Source of the DNA: Mucilaginibacter mali
GTDB taxonomy: Bacteria > Bacteroidota > Bacteroidia > Sphingobacteriales > Sphingobacteriaceae
Reading direction: 5' to 3'
Length of the DNA: 64,000 nt
Assembly: GCF_013283875.1 (NCBI RefSeq)
Contig: NZ_CP054139.1
Location: 2,046,001-2,110,000, forward strand
Both the position numbers and the translations under genes were made by a program. Of this stretch, positions 43,867 to 53,655 are shown one piece after another. Positions within the stretch are counted from its first letter, which is position 1, and each line of letters starts with the position of its first letter. Below the pieces are notes generated by a model. It was not told where the DNA came from and made no database searches. It saw nothing but the letters and a program-made list of their open reading frames with translations.

Positions 43867-46290
43867 ATGATCAAAAACTATATCAAAACGGCAATCCGCA
43901 ATTTATGGAAGGGCCGCGTATTTAACGGCATGAATTTGTTGGGCTTATCGGTAGCCATTGCATGCTGTACTTTACTGTTCTTAACTGTATACTTCGAACT
44001 TTCGTTCGATAAATTCAATAAGAACCTGCCCGATATTTACCAGTTCTATTTTACATCGAACCGGGCACAAAAGGTAGAGAAGAATTCATCGATGCCAGTG
44101 CCATTAGCGCCGGCTATTAAGCAGGAGTACCAGGATGTGAAGCGCATTACCCGTGTGGCCAATGGCGGGGCGCAGGTAACCTATGGCGATAAGCAGGTAG
44201 GCGAGAACATCCACTTTGTTGATGAGGATTTCCTGAAGATCTTCACCTATCCTATTGCAAAGGGCAATGCTAATAACCCGCTGAAAAACCTGAATGATGT
44301 GGTAATTACCGAGTATGCGGCAAAAGCCATATTCGGCAGCCAGGAAGCGATAGGTAAAACCATCGAAATGAATTATGATGGCAAGCCGCAAAGCTTTATC
44401 GTAACAGCGGTAGCTAAGGATTTCCCGGATAATTCCAGCATCAGCTTTGATATATTAATGCGCTTTGAACATTACCCGGGCTATACAGATAACCTTACCC
44501 AATGGGAAAATCAAAATCATTCGGTTTATATCCAGCTGAATAGCAACACCAACGTACAGGGCTTTGAAAAGAGGCTGCAAGCGTTTATTCCCAAGCATTT
44601 TTCGGAAAGTGTGAAGAATATCATCCGCGATGGCGCCAAGCCTGATGCTGATGGACATGTAATGACGCTGAATATTATGCCTTACGCTAAAAACCACGTT
44701 AACGATGGTTCAAATGGCGCGGTTGAGGGTACTTCGGTAAGCGCGTCGTCGCTTGTGTCGCTGCTATGCATCGGTGTGTTTATCCTGTTTATCGCCTGTA
44801 TCAATTTCGTAAATCTTTCGGTAGCGCGTTCGTTTACCCGTGCCCGCGAGGTGGGGGTGCGTAAAACATTGGGGGCCAGTAAACTTCAATTGCTTGGCCA
44901 GTTTTGGGTAGAAACCATTATGGTATGCTTTGGCGCGCTGCTTATCGGCCTGCTGATCGCGTATATGATCCTGCCGGGCTTTAAGTCGGCTTTTAAAAGC
45001 AATATCACAATGCAGATGCTGCTGCAGCCGGTACAATTGCTGAGCATGCTGGGGCTGTTCATCTTCATCACTTTTATAGCGGGTTTTTACCCGGCTTTAA
45101 TTATGCTGCGTTATAAAACCGTGCAGGTGCTAAAAGGCACGGTAAATGCGGTTAAGCCAGGCAAAGTGCGTAATATCTTGCTGGTGGTGCAATTCTCTAT
45201 ATCAACGTTATTAATTGTCTGCACGCTTATTACCTGGCAGCAGATGAATTATGTGAAAAACATACCATTGGGCTTTAACAAGGCCGAAGTGTTAAGCATA
45301 CCTGTAGGCCGTGGGCAAGACGGCAGCAAGGCGCTTGCCCTGTTTAGGAATGTATTAAACGGCGACCCAAATGTGGTAGCGTTGACTGGAGCTTATGACA
45401 ATCTTGGCCGAGGGCTTGACGGCTCGCAGCGTTCGTCGGTAAACGGGTTCACCTATAACGGGCACGAGTTGCGTACAGCTATACAAAAGGTTGATTATGA
45501 CTATCTTAAAACGCTGGATATCAAACTAATCGACGGCCGTGATTTTTCCCGCGATTTTGCTACCGACAGTGATGCCGTTGTGGTAAATGAAAATATGGCT
45601 AAGCTGATCAACGCCAAACATACGGTAGGTACTAATTTACCCATGAACGAGAACCGCCCATCGCGCGTGATCGGTGTGTTTAAAAATTACAATTTCCGCT
45701 CCCTGCACGATGAGATCATGCCACTAACCCTGGTGATGGATAAAAATTATAGCGTTAATTACATTTTTGTAAAAGTTAAGGCAGGCAACCTGGCGCAGGC
45801 TTTCAACAATATCAGCCAAAAATGGAAGGCCACCTTCCCAACGGTTGATTTTAAAGGCAGCTGGCTGAACGAGAACACCGAAAAGCAATACAAAAAAGAA
45901 CAACACCTTTCTACCATATTTATTAGCAGTGCTATCATTGCCATCATCATTTCATGCATAGGATTGGTGGCCATGTCGGTAATGATCATGGTGCAGCGTA
46001 CCAAAGAGATCGGGATCCGCAAAGTGCTGGGCTCAAGCATAACCAATATAGTAATGCTGCTCTCGGGCGATTTTATCAAGCTGGTTGCCCTGGCGGCGCT
46101 AATTTCGTTCCCGGTTGGCTGGTGGGTAATGAACAACTGGCTGGCCGATTTTGCCTACCACATCAATATACAGTGGTGGATATTTGCCCTTGCCGGTTTG
46201 ATCGCTATTACGATCGCCTTCCTGACGGTGAGCCTGCAATCGCTGCGTGCGGCGCTGATCAACCCGGTAAAGAGTTTGAAGAGTGAATAA
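43867..46290 (+). CDS. FtsX-type ABC transporter permease 3
   Basis: An 807-residue paralogue, slightly longer in the first periplasmic domain. Coupling segments are RAREVGVRKTLGASK and RTKEIGIRKVLGSS; it ends NPVKSLKSE. Several polar loops differ clearly from permeases 1 and 2, so these are old paralogues and not recent copies. The start codon directly follows a G-rich repeat (GGAGGTTAGGAGGGG). Confidence 0.9.
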   Translation: MIKNYIKTAIRNLWKGRVFNGMNLLGLSVAIACCTLLFLTVYFELSFDKFNKNLPDIYQFYFTSNRAQKVEKNSSMPVPLAPAIKQEYQDVKRITRVANGGAQVTYGDKQVGENIHFVDEDFLKIFTYPIAKGNANNPLKNLNDVVITEYAAKAIFGSQEAIGKTIEMNYDGKPQSFIVTAVAKDFPDNSSISFDILMRFEHYPGYTDNLTQWENQNHSVYIQLNSNTNVQGFEKRLQAFIPKHFSESVKNIIRDGAKPDADGHVMTLNIMPYAKNHVNDGSNGAVEGTSVSASSLVSLLCIGVFILFIACINFVNLSVARSFTRAREVGVRKTLGASKLQLLGQFWVETIMVCFGALLIGLLIAYMILPGFKSAFKSNITMQMLLQPVQLLSMLGLFIFITFIAGFYPALIMLRYKTVQVLKGTVNAVKPGKVRNILLVVQFSISTLLIVCTLITWQQMNYVKNIPLGFNKAEVLSIPVGRGQDGSKALALFRNVLNGDPNVVALTGAYDNLGRGLDGSQRSSVNGFTYNGHELRTAIQKVDYDYLKTLDIKLIDGRDFSRDFATDSDAVVVNENMAKLINAKHTVGTNLPMNENRPSRVIGVFKNYNFRSLHDEIMPLTLVMDKNYSVNYIFVKVKAGNLAQAFNNISQKWKATFPTVDFKGSWLNENTEKQYKKEQHLSTIFISSAIIAIIISCIGLVAMSVMIMVQRTKEIGIRKVLGSSITNIVMLLSGDFIKLVALAALISFPVGWWVMNNWLADFAYHINIQWWIFALAGLIAITIAFLTVSLQSLRAALINPVKSLKSE

Positions 46291-46292
46291 GA

Positions 46293-46394
46293 CCCCTCCT
46301 AACCTCCCCAAAGGGGAGGAATTTAAAAGGACAGGGGATATGTATAATTAAATCAACAATCAAAATTCCTCCCCTTTGGGGAGGTTAGGAGGGG
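46293..46394. repeat. Perfect 32-bp inverted repeat between permeases 3 and 4
   Basis: Arms at 46293-46324 and 46363-46394 are exactly complementary over 32 bases, separated by 38 bp. Each arm is itself a hairpin (CCTCCCCAAAGGGGAGG). The right arm ends 3 bp before the ATG of permease 4. Confidence 0.92.
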
Positions 46395-46397
46395 TAA

Positions 46398-48809
46398 ATG
46401 ATAAAGACCTATTTCAAAACAGCCTGGCGTTATCTGATGAATAACCGGGTTACAACTTTTATCAGCGTAACTGGCCTGGCGGTTGGCATTTGCTGCTTCC
46501 TGTTGCTGGCAACCTACCTGATCAATGAGTTACGGTATGATAAGTTTCATGTCAATGCCGCCCGTATAGTGCGGGTAGATAATCATTTTCAATCAGCTAA
46601 TGACGACCATTCAAATGATGTAGCGGTTACACCTACGGCCGTAGTCCCCGAATTTAAACGCCAGATAGCCGAGGTTGAGGACGGCGCCCGGGTTTACAAT
46701 TATTCGGATGGCAGGCCGGTCACCGTGCAGTATGGTGATAACGTGTTTAACGAAAAAAGTATGCTGCTGGCCGATGATAGCTTTTTTAAGATCTTCAGCT
46801 TTACATTTTTGAAAGGCAATGCTCAATCGGCAATGACCGATCCGCTGGCTGTCGTTATTTCAGAAAGCATCGCAAAAAAATATTTCGGCAGTACCGACCC
46901 GATGGGCAAAATATTAAAGGTAAACCAAAAGTATAATATGGTGGTTAGCGGCGTTATAGCCGATGTGCCCGCCTATTCGCATATTAAGTTTGATTTGATG
47001 GGCAATTACGATATCATGGATCGTTCCAAAACCCGTAAATGGGATTCGGCCAACGATTACTCGTACCTGTTACTAAAGCCTGGAATCAGCCTGAAAAATG
47101 CGGAGAAAAAGATGAATGCATACGCCGATGCTGCTACAAGCAATGGTACTAAGTCGGGCTATAAATCGTGGTTTACTTTAACGCCGCTTACTTCTATACA
47201 CCTGTATTCAAACTTAAAGGATGAGCTGGAACCATCGGGAAGTATCAACTACGTTTATATTTTAAGCGCCGTAGCAGTAATACTACTGCTGCTGGCCTGT
47301 ATCAATTTCCTTAACCTGGTAACCGCTAAGGCGGCCGAGCGCGCGCACGAGATAGGTGTGCGTAAAGTAATGGGAGCAGAGCGCACCCAATTATTTATAC
47401 AGTTTATTGCCGAGGCCGGCCTGATCACCCTTTTTTCCTTACTGATCGGTATTGGCTTAACATGGTTGAGCTTTTCGGCGTTTAGCAATTTTACGGCACA
47501 ACGTTTAAGTTTTGATACCTGGCAGCTTTCGTGGCTTATTGGCTTACTGGCAGCCTTATTTGTAGCTGTAACTTTTATAGCCGGTACTTATCCGGCCCTG
47601 TACCTGTCGGCGTTTAAACCGGTGGTAACCATGAAGGGCCGTGGCAGTAACAAAAGCGGCAACCTGCGTAAAGGGTTAGTAGTATTCCAGTTTGGCATAT
47701 CGGTGTTTTTTATCATCTGTACCATGATCGTGGGCGGTCAACTGCACTACATTATGCACCGTAATACAGGTATCGACCGCTCGCAGGTATTAGTGCTGGA
47801 TATCGGCGGGATGCCTTTTGATAAGATACAAGCCTATAAAACCGTACTCGAATCGCAGCCTAACGTTATGGCTTCCACCGCGTCGTACGATTCGCCGGTG
47901 AGTATTCGCGGCGGGTACAGTATCACCAAAGCCGAAGGTAAATCGCCCGATTACAGACTTTCGGTTACAGCCATCCCTGTGGAACGGAATTTTATCAATA
48001 CCCTGGGTATTAAAATAATACAGGGCAGCAATTTTACCCTGGCGGATGAAGAACAAGTAAACACAACCGATGATACCAAGCGCCGGTATAGCTTTATAAT
48101 TAACGAAACCGCGGCCAGGGCCCTGGGCTGGAAACCGGAAGAGGCCGTTGGTAAAGCTATTAATATGGGCGACAGCCGTGTAGGGACGATTAAAGCCGTT
48201 ACTCACGATTTCAACTTCGCATCGTTGCACCAGGAAATAACCCCTGTGGTTATTTTTGCCGAGTATTACTGGTTTGGCAAATTGCTGATCAAAACTTCGG
48301 GCAAGGATATGGAAAGCACCATCAGCAATATCCAAACCAGCTGGAAGAAGTTTTACCCAAATGTGCCGTTCGATTACCATTTCCTCGACCAGGAGTACGA
48401 TGCCATGTACCGCTCGGAACAGCGCACCGGTAATATCCTGAATGTATTTACCGCGGTAACTATCTTTATATCGTGCCTGGGTTTATTCGGTTTGGCTGTG
48501 TTTACTACAAAACAACGCTTTAAAGAAGTAAGCATCCGCAAGGTAATGGGGGCAAGCGTGGGCAGTATCGTTAAGTTAATATCGGGCGATTTTTTGAAGC
48601 TGGTATTGATATCGGTACTCATCGCATCGCCATTGGCCTGGTATGTAATGAATAAATGGCTGCTGGATTTTGCCTATCGCATCAATATACCATGGTGGGT
48701 ATTTGTGCTGGCCGGCGGATTATCGATATTGATCGCATTCCTTACGGTGAGCATACAATCGGTAAAAGCGGCGCTGCTGAACCCGGTTAAGAGTTTGAGG
48801 AGTGAGTAA
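46398..48809 (+). CDS. FtsX-type ABC transporter permease 4
   Basis: An 803-residue paralogue with the same membrane plan (first helix VTGLAVGICCFLLLATYL). Coupling segments are RAHEIGVRKVMGAE and RFKEVSIRKVMGAS, ending NPVKSLRSE. The second periplasmic domain has an acidic insertion around DEEQVNTTDDTKRR. The start codon lies immediately after a perfect inverted repeat, so the leader can form a stable hairpin. Confidence 0.9.
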   Translation: MIKTYFKTAWRYLMNNRVTTFISVTGLAVGICCFLLLATYLINELRYDKFHVNAARIVRVDNHFQSANDDHSNDVAVTPTAVVPEFKRQIAEVEDGARVYNYSDGRPVTVQYGDNVFNEKSMLLADDSFFKIFSFTFLKGNAQSAMTDPLAVVISESIAKKYFGSTDPMGKILKVNQKYNMVVSGVIADVPAYSHIKFDLMGNYDIMDRSKTRKWDSANDYSYLLLKPGISLKNAEKKMNAYADAATSNGTKSGYKSWFTLTPLTSIHLYSNLKDELEPSGSINYVYILSAVAVILLLLACINFLNLVTAKAAERAHEIGVRKVMGAERTQLFIQFIAEAGLITLFSLLIGIGLTWLSFSAFSNFTAQRLSFDTWQLSWLIGLLAALFVAVTFIAGTYPALYLSAFKPVVTMKGRGSNKSGNLRKGLVVFQFGISVFFIICTMIVGGQLHYIMHRNTGIDRSQVLVLDIGGMPFDKIQAYKTVLESQPNVMASTASYDSPVSIRGGYSITKAEGKSPDYRLSVTAIPVERNFINTLGIKIIQGSNFTLADEEQVNTTDDTKRRYSFIINETAARALGWKPEEAVGKAINMGDSRVGTIKAVTHDFNFASLHQEITPVVIFAEYYWFGKLLIKTSGKDMESTISNIQTSWKKFYPNVPFDYHFLDQEYDAMYRSEQRTGNILNVFTAVTIFISCLGLFGLAVFTTKQRFKEVSIRKVMGASVGSIVKLISGDFLKLVLISVLIASPLAWYVMNKWLLDFAYRINIPWWVFVLAGGLSILIAFLTVSIQSVKAALLNPVKSLRSE

Positions 48810-48815
48810 GAAATT

Positions 48816-48907
48816 GTCCGGAAGTCCGTATAAGTCGGAAAGTCCGGAAGATAGAATTTACTAATTATATCATCTTCCGGACTTTCGGTCTCTCCCGACT
48901 TTCGGAC
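48816..48907. repeat. TCCGGAAG palindrome between permeases 4 and 5
   Basis: GTCCGTATAAGTCGGAAAGTCCGGAAGAT on the left is echoed as ATCTTCCGGACTTTCGG and CGACTTTCGGAC on the right. Same family as the junctions at 41.1 and 51.3 kb. Confidence 0.78.
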
Positions 48908-48920
48908 TAAAGTAATTCCC

Positions 48921-51326
48921 ATGCTAAAAAACTATCTGAAAATCGCTTTTAGGACGCTGTTGCGCGACCGGTCATTCTCGGTATTGAACCTGTTTGGCTT
49001 AGCTATCGGGCTGGCCAGTGTCATCATGATCATGGCTTATATCCGCTATGAATTATCTTATGATAAGGGTTATAGCAATTATCCGCAGGTTTACCGCTTA
49101 TTACAGGTAGATAAGCCCGGTTCGGTTAGTCCGCTACGGGTAAATGTAAATATGCACATGGCCGATGTTTTACAAAAGGAGTTTCCGGCTATCGTCGCGT
49201 CTACGCCACTGGGTTGTTCTACCATGCAGTTTAAATATCATAACGATATTGTAAAAGTGACAACGATAGATGCGAAGGCCGATTTCTTTAAAATATTCAA
49301 CTATCAATTTTTAAGCGGTGACCCCAAAACCGCACTACAGCAACCCGGCAGCCTGGTGCTTAGCCAAACTGTGGCGAAGCAGTACTTTAACGGGATCAAC
49401 TGCATCGGTAATACTATTACCGATAATTATGGCAATATCAGGCATGTGACGGGTGTGGTAAAAGACATGCCGCAAAACACCCACCTAAGGGCTGATGTGG
49501 TTATATCAGATGATAACCCCGACCAGGAGGTTTTCAATATGGAAAGCTACACCTCTATGCCGCAGTACGTATTGCTGAATAAAAATACCAATGCAGCACA
49601 GTTAGAACAACAATTTAAATCCATCTACAAAAAATACAAATTCCCCGAGGGCACGGGCGTGCGCTTGCAACCGGTTACCGATATCCATTTAAGATCGCAC
49701 TATTTTAGCGAGATATCGGTTAACAGCGATATTAAATACATCTACATATTTGCTTCTATCGCGTTGCTTATCCTGTTTATCGCCTGCATTAATTATATTA
49801 ATTTAACTACCGCCCGCTCATTGCAGCGTGCCCGCGAAATTGGCTTGCGCAAAGTATTAGGTGCGTTAAGGAAGCAATTGATCGTGCAGTTTTTAACCGA
49901 ATCGTTCCTGTTTTTCCTGATCAGCACCATATTGGCTATTGTTATCGCTTACTCGCTTTGGCCGGTTTTTTCGGCAAAGATAACCGCTTACCAGCAGGTG
50001 CCTTTGTTTGATATCGCTGGCATGCTCGGTATCGCGCTGATATTTGCTGTTGGCGGTCTGCTTTCGGGGGCGTACCCGGCGTTTTTCCTTTCGGCGTTAC
50101 AGCCGGTTAAGGTGCTGAAAGGTTTATCTAAGTTCGGTATCAATATCAGTCTTCGTAAGGCGCTGGTTGTTTTGCAGTTCAGCATTTCGGGGGTAATGAT
50201 CATTGCCACCTTGATTGTCAACCGGCAGCTTAGTTATATCAGCAACGCGCGCCTTGGTTTTAACAAGGATAATTTGATAGACGTGCCTTTTTTCATCCGC
50301 AAAAGCCAGGTTACCGCTTTTAAAAGAGAGTTGCTTAAAAACAAGGATATTAAAGCGGTTAGCGTAGCATCGTGGCGTATGGGACAGGATTATGGCATGT
50401 GGAATAATTATAAGGACCGTACTGATACTACCAAAGACATAAGATACAACTTTACCTACGCCGACCTGAATTTTGTGAATACCATGGGGATCCGCATTTT
50501 AGAGGGCCGCAATTTTTCACGGGCATATGGGCGCGATATGTTATCGCCCGATTCGGCATGGCGGCTTTCAAAAAAAATGGGAGATGACGAACGGGCGGCT
50601 TTCCAGGCATCGTTTCCAATTATGCTTAACCAGGAGGCGGTTAATGCACTTGGCTTGAAAAACCCGGTGGGCAAGGTATTAACAAAACCCATAAAAGGCA
50701 CCGTTATTGCCGTGGTAGAAAACTTTAATGGATTATCGCTGCATCAAAAAATAGGCCCTGTTATTATAAAAAGCGATCCGGAATGTGAGCAGGGCGATAT
50801 GTACATCCGTGTTTCGTCGGCTAATATTTCGGCAAGCATTAGTTATATCGAAAGCAGGTGGAAAAAGTTTTATCCTGATAAACGGTTTGAGTTTGCTTTT
50901 ACCGATGATAAATTGCAGCAATTATACACGGCAGATCAGCGCTTAGGTTCATTATTCAATATATTTTCTTCGCTGGCCATTATTATTGCCTGCCTGGGTT
51001 TATTCGGTCTGATATCGCTAACTGTACAAAACCGGGTAAAAGAAATAGGTATACGCAAGGTACTTGGCGCCAGTGTTTTAGATATCGCTAATTTGGTTTC
51101 TATGGATTTTATAAAGCTGGTAGTGATATCTTTCGTTATCGCTTCGCCCATAGGCTGGTATTTTATGAATAAATGGTTGCAGGACTTTGCTTATCGCACA
51201 AGTATCGATTGGTGGGTGTTTGCACTGGCCTGCGGCATTACCTTATTCATCGCCGTAGCTACGCTAAGCATCCGATCGGTAAAAGCGGCAATTACCAACC
51301 CTGTTAATAGTTTACGGAACGAGTAG
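48921..51326 (+). CDS. FtsX-type ABC transporter permease 5
   Basis: An 801-residue paralogue with the same layout. Coupling segments are RAREIGLRKVLGAL and RVKEIGIRKVLGAS; the C-terminus is NPVNSLRNE, the most diverged of the five endings. Last of the tandem array. The ATPase gene follows after 320 bp that contain a palindromic repeat and the second copy of the shared upstream element. Confidence 0.9.
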   Translation: MLKNYLKIAFRTLLRDRSFSVLNLFGLAIGLASVIMIMAYIRYELSYDKGYSNYPQVYRLLQVDKPGSVSPLRVNVNMHMADVLQKEFPAIVASTPLGCSTMQFKYHNDIVKVTTIDAKADFFKIFNYQFLSGDPKTALQQPGSLVLSQTVAKQYFNGINCIGNTITDNYGNIRHVTGVVKDMPQNTHLRADVVISDDNPDQEVFNMESYTSMPQYVLLNKNTNAAQLEQQFKSIYKKYKFPEGTGVRLQPVTDIHLRSHYFSEISVNSDIKYIYIFASIALLILFIACINYINLTTARSLQRAREIGLRKVLGALRKQLIVQFLTESFLFFLISTILAIVIAYSLWPVFSAKITAYQQVPLFDIAGMLGIALIFAVGGLLSGAYPAFFLSALQPVKVLKGLSKFGINISLRKALVVLQFSISGVMIIATLIVNRQLSYISNARLGFNKDNLIDVPFFIRKSQVTAFKRELLKNKDIKAVSVASWRMGQDYGMWNNYKDRTDTTKDIRYNFTYADLNFVNTMGIRILEGRNFSRAYGRDMLSPDSAWRLSKKMGDDERAAFQASFPIMLNQEAVNALGLKNPVGKVLTKPIKGTVIAVVENFNGLSLHQKIGPVIIKSDPECEQGDMYIRVSSANISASISYIESRWKKFYPDKRFEFAFTDDKLQQLYTADQRLGSLFNIFSSLAIIIACLGLFGLISLTVQNRVKEIGIRKVLGASVLDIANLVSMDFIKLVVISFVIASPIGWYFMNKWLQDFAYRTSIDWWVFALACGITLFIAVATLSIRSVKAAITNPVNSLRNE

Positions 51327-51332
51327 GCAGGA

Positions 51333-51457
51333 GTCCGCAAGTCGGAAAGACCGGAAGTCCGAAAGATATGATCGGTTATATCTTTGGACTTCTGTCTTTC
51401 CGGACTTTCCGACCAACCTTTTATCTTCCGGACTTTCCGTCTTTACCGACTTCCGGG
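51333..51457. repeat. TCCGGAAG palindrome after permease 5
   Basis: Several alternating GTCCG, CCGGAAGTCC, CTTTCCGGACTTTCCG and ACTTCCGG units form a compound hairpin of 125 bp. Same family as at 41.1 and 48.8 kb. Confidence 0.78.
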
Positions 51458-51459
51458 CT

Positions 51460-51491
51460 AACTGTATCATAACCGAACGCTCCGTGTTACA
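51460..51491 (+). promoter_or_regulatory. Shared upstream element before the ATPase gene (copy 2)
   Basis: Shares AACTGTATCATAACCG with 38614-38629 without a mismatch, then the spaced AC, GTGTxACA and GCGxAC pattern. Located 156 bp before the ATPase start, outside the palindromic repeat. The rest of the 51.49-51.64 kb gap is AT-rich with no gene. Confidence 0.65.
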
Positions 51492-51646
51492 TAAGCGGAC
51501 GGTGAGTATCGTTATTTTCTTTTTAATGTATTGATATTCAGTTGATTTAATGTTTGGTACATTATTCAATAGGTTGGTATTGATCTGGTAAATAACTTAG
51601 TTGCAATAACAGGTCAATTATTTAAATCAAAACACAACAATTTAAA

Positions 51647-52324
51647 ATGCTATCACTACAGCACATTTCAAAATACTTCCAGGCGGGCGGCAATAAAAAC
51701 ATTGTACTGAACGATATCAGCCTTGAGATAGAAGAAGGCGAGTTTGTATCTATTATGGGGCCATCGGGTTCGGGCAAATCAACTTTGCTTAATATTATCG
51801 GTATGCTGGATGAACCATCTGAAGGCTTCCACTATTTTATGGGCCAGGCGGTGCACCAGTTAAAAGAAAAGCAGCGTTCGTCCCTGTATAAGCAATATAT
51901 CGGGTTTGTATTCCAGGCTTATCATTTAATTGATGAGCTTACCGTTTACGAAAACATCGAGACCCCGCTGATCTACCAGGATATCAAAGGTGCCGAGCGT
52001 AAGGCATTAGTTGCTGATATGCTCGACCGCTTCCAGATCGTGGGGAAGAAAGATCTTTTCCCGGCACAACTTTCAGGCGGGCAGCAGCAGTTGGTAGGTA
52101 TTGCCCGTGCATTGATCGCCCAGCCACGCCTGATACTGGCGGATGAGCCTACAGGCAACCTGAACTCCAAACAAGGCGAGGAAATTATGGAGATCTTCCA
52201 AAAATTAAATAAAGACCACGGCGTAACCATTATACAGGTTACCCACTCAGAAAAAAACGCGGCATACGGTTCTAAGATCATCGAATTATTAGACGGTAAA
52301 ATTGCCTCATCAACCAAATTATAA
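51647..52324 (+). CDS. ABC transporter ATPase (MacB/LolD-like)
   Basis: A 225-residue ATPase with Walker A GPSGSGKST (about 38-46), Q-loop FVFQAYHL, the signature LSGGQQQLVGIARAL and Walker B LILADEPTGNL, followed by the H-loop THSE. The signature reads SGGQQQ, as in LolD/MacB-type ATPases that pair with FtsX-like permeases. It is the only ATPase gene in the block, so it may serve several of the five permeases. It overlaps no gene; the TolC-like gene starts 7 bp downstream. Confidence 0.92.
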   Translation: MLSLQHISKYFQAGGNKNIVLNDISLEIEEGEFVSIMGPSGSGKSTLLNIIGMLDEPSEGFHYFMGQAVHQLKEKQRSSLYKQYIGFVFQAYHLIDELTVYENIETPLIYQDIKGAERKALVADMLDRFQIVGKKDLFPAQLSGGQQQLVGIARALIAQPRLILADEPTGNLNSKQGEEIMEIFQKLNKDHGVTIIQVTHSEKNAAYGSKIIELLDGKIASSTKL

Positions 52325-52331
52325 TACACTG

Positions 52332-53648
52332 ATGCGTTACTTTAAATACCTGTTATTACTTACTTTTTTAAGCGCTAAGGCATTTAGCCAAAGCGCCGAT
52401 TCTGTACTCACCCTGCAGCAATGTATTGATATTGCCATTAAAAACAACCTTGATGTGCACAAAAGCCAGCTGCAAATGGAAGCCGATCGTATTTACTGGC
52501 AACAAGCACGCGAAAACCTGCTACCCGGATTCAGTGGCGATGTAAATCATTCGTTAAGTACCGGCCGCAGCCAGGACCCTACAACCTATACTTACGTTAA
52601 CCAATCGATCACTACCGGCCAGTATGCCTTAAATGCTAACGTTACACTGTTCAACGGGCTTACCCTGCAAAACCGTATCAAACAGCAATCATTAGCTTAC
52701 CAGGCTGGCCAAATGGATTACCAGCAGGCTAAGGAAAATATTACGCTCAGCGTGATAACAACCTATTTGAGCGTGCTGGATAACCAGGATCAGTTAGCGC
52801 AGGTGCAAACCCAGCTTGAAGTATCTAAAAAGCAATTAGACCGTAACGAGATATTGAACAAGGACGGTAATATTGCTCCGCAAACCCTTTACGATCTGCG
52901 CGGCCAGTCAGCAAACGATAAACTGTCTATCGTAAACACGCGTAACGCGGTATATGCGGCCAGGCTTAACCTGCTGCAAATTATGAACGTGCCCTTTGAT
53001 AAGGAAGTAAAATTGCAGCGCCTCACAGCCGACCAATTACCCGGTGCCTACACAGCAACATCGGCACAGATATATACCAAAGCATTAGCAGACCTTTCTT
53101 TGGTTAAAGCGGCCGATCTTCGCCAGAAAAGTGCTGAAAAAGCTGTAAGCGCAACAAAGGGTAACCTGTTGCCATCCCTTTCGTTGTCAGGTGGTTTATT
53201 GACTAATTACTCCAGTGGCTCAAGTGCCGCCTTTAGCGATCAGTTTAAAAATAATTACAGCACTTACGGCGGCTTGGGTTTACATATTCCTATCCTAAAC
53301 TCGTTTAAAAGTCGTAACGCGGTAGCATTGGCTAAGATCGACCTGCAAAATGCTAAATATGTAGCCGAAAATACCAAGATACAATTGAAGCAAAACATTG
53401 AGCAAGCCTACATCAACATGACCAGCGCTTACGAACGCTACCAGATATTAACCGACCAGGTAGCAGCCTATAGCGAATCGTTCAGGATAGCCGAAGTACG
53501 CTTTAACGACGGCGACTTAAACTCGGTTGATTACCTGGTGGCTAAAAGTAATATGGATAAATCCAAAACCAGCCTCATCAACGCGCGTTACGATTACTTT
53601 ATCCGCACTAAAATATTAGATTACTACCAGGGTAAACTGGCTTTGTAA
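52332..53648 (+). CDS. TolC family outer-membrane protein
   Basis: A 438-residue outer-membrane efflux protein from the ATG at 52332 (an in-frame start 10 codons upstream would overlap the ATPase gene). The signal peptide ends near KAFSQ. Two OEP repeats (about 25-220 and 230-430) have the usual long helices; for example LTLQQCIDIAIKNNLDVHKS begins the first. TolC proteins form a trimeric tunnel across the outer membrane. It is the last gene of a probable unit with the ATPase. An HlyD-type adaptor is missing from the window. Confidence 0.9.
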   Translation: MRYFKYLLLLTFLSAKAFSQSADSVLTLQQCIDIAIKNNLDVHKSQLQMEADRIYWQQARENLLPGFSGDVNHSLSTGRSQDPTTYTYVNQSITTGQYALNANVTLFNGLTLQNRIKQQSLAYQAGQMDYQQAKENITLSVITTYLSVLDNQDQLAQVQTQLEVSKKQLDRNEILNKDGNIAPQTLYDLRGQSANDKLSIVNTRNAVYAARLNLLQIMNVPFDKEVKLQRLTADQLPGAYTATSAQIYTKALADLSLVKAADLRQKSAEKAVSATKGNLLPSLSLSGGLLTNYSSGSSAAFSDQFKNNYSTYGGLGLHIPILNSFKSRNAVALAKIDLQNAKYVAENTKIQLKQNIEQAYINMTSAYERYQILTDQVAAYSESFRIAEVRFNDGDLNSVDYLVAKSNMDKSKTSLINARYDYFIRTKILDYYQGKLAL

Positions 53649-53655
53649 TAGCTGT

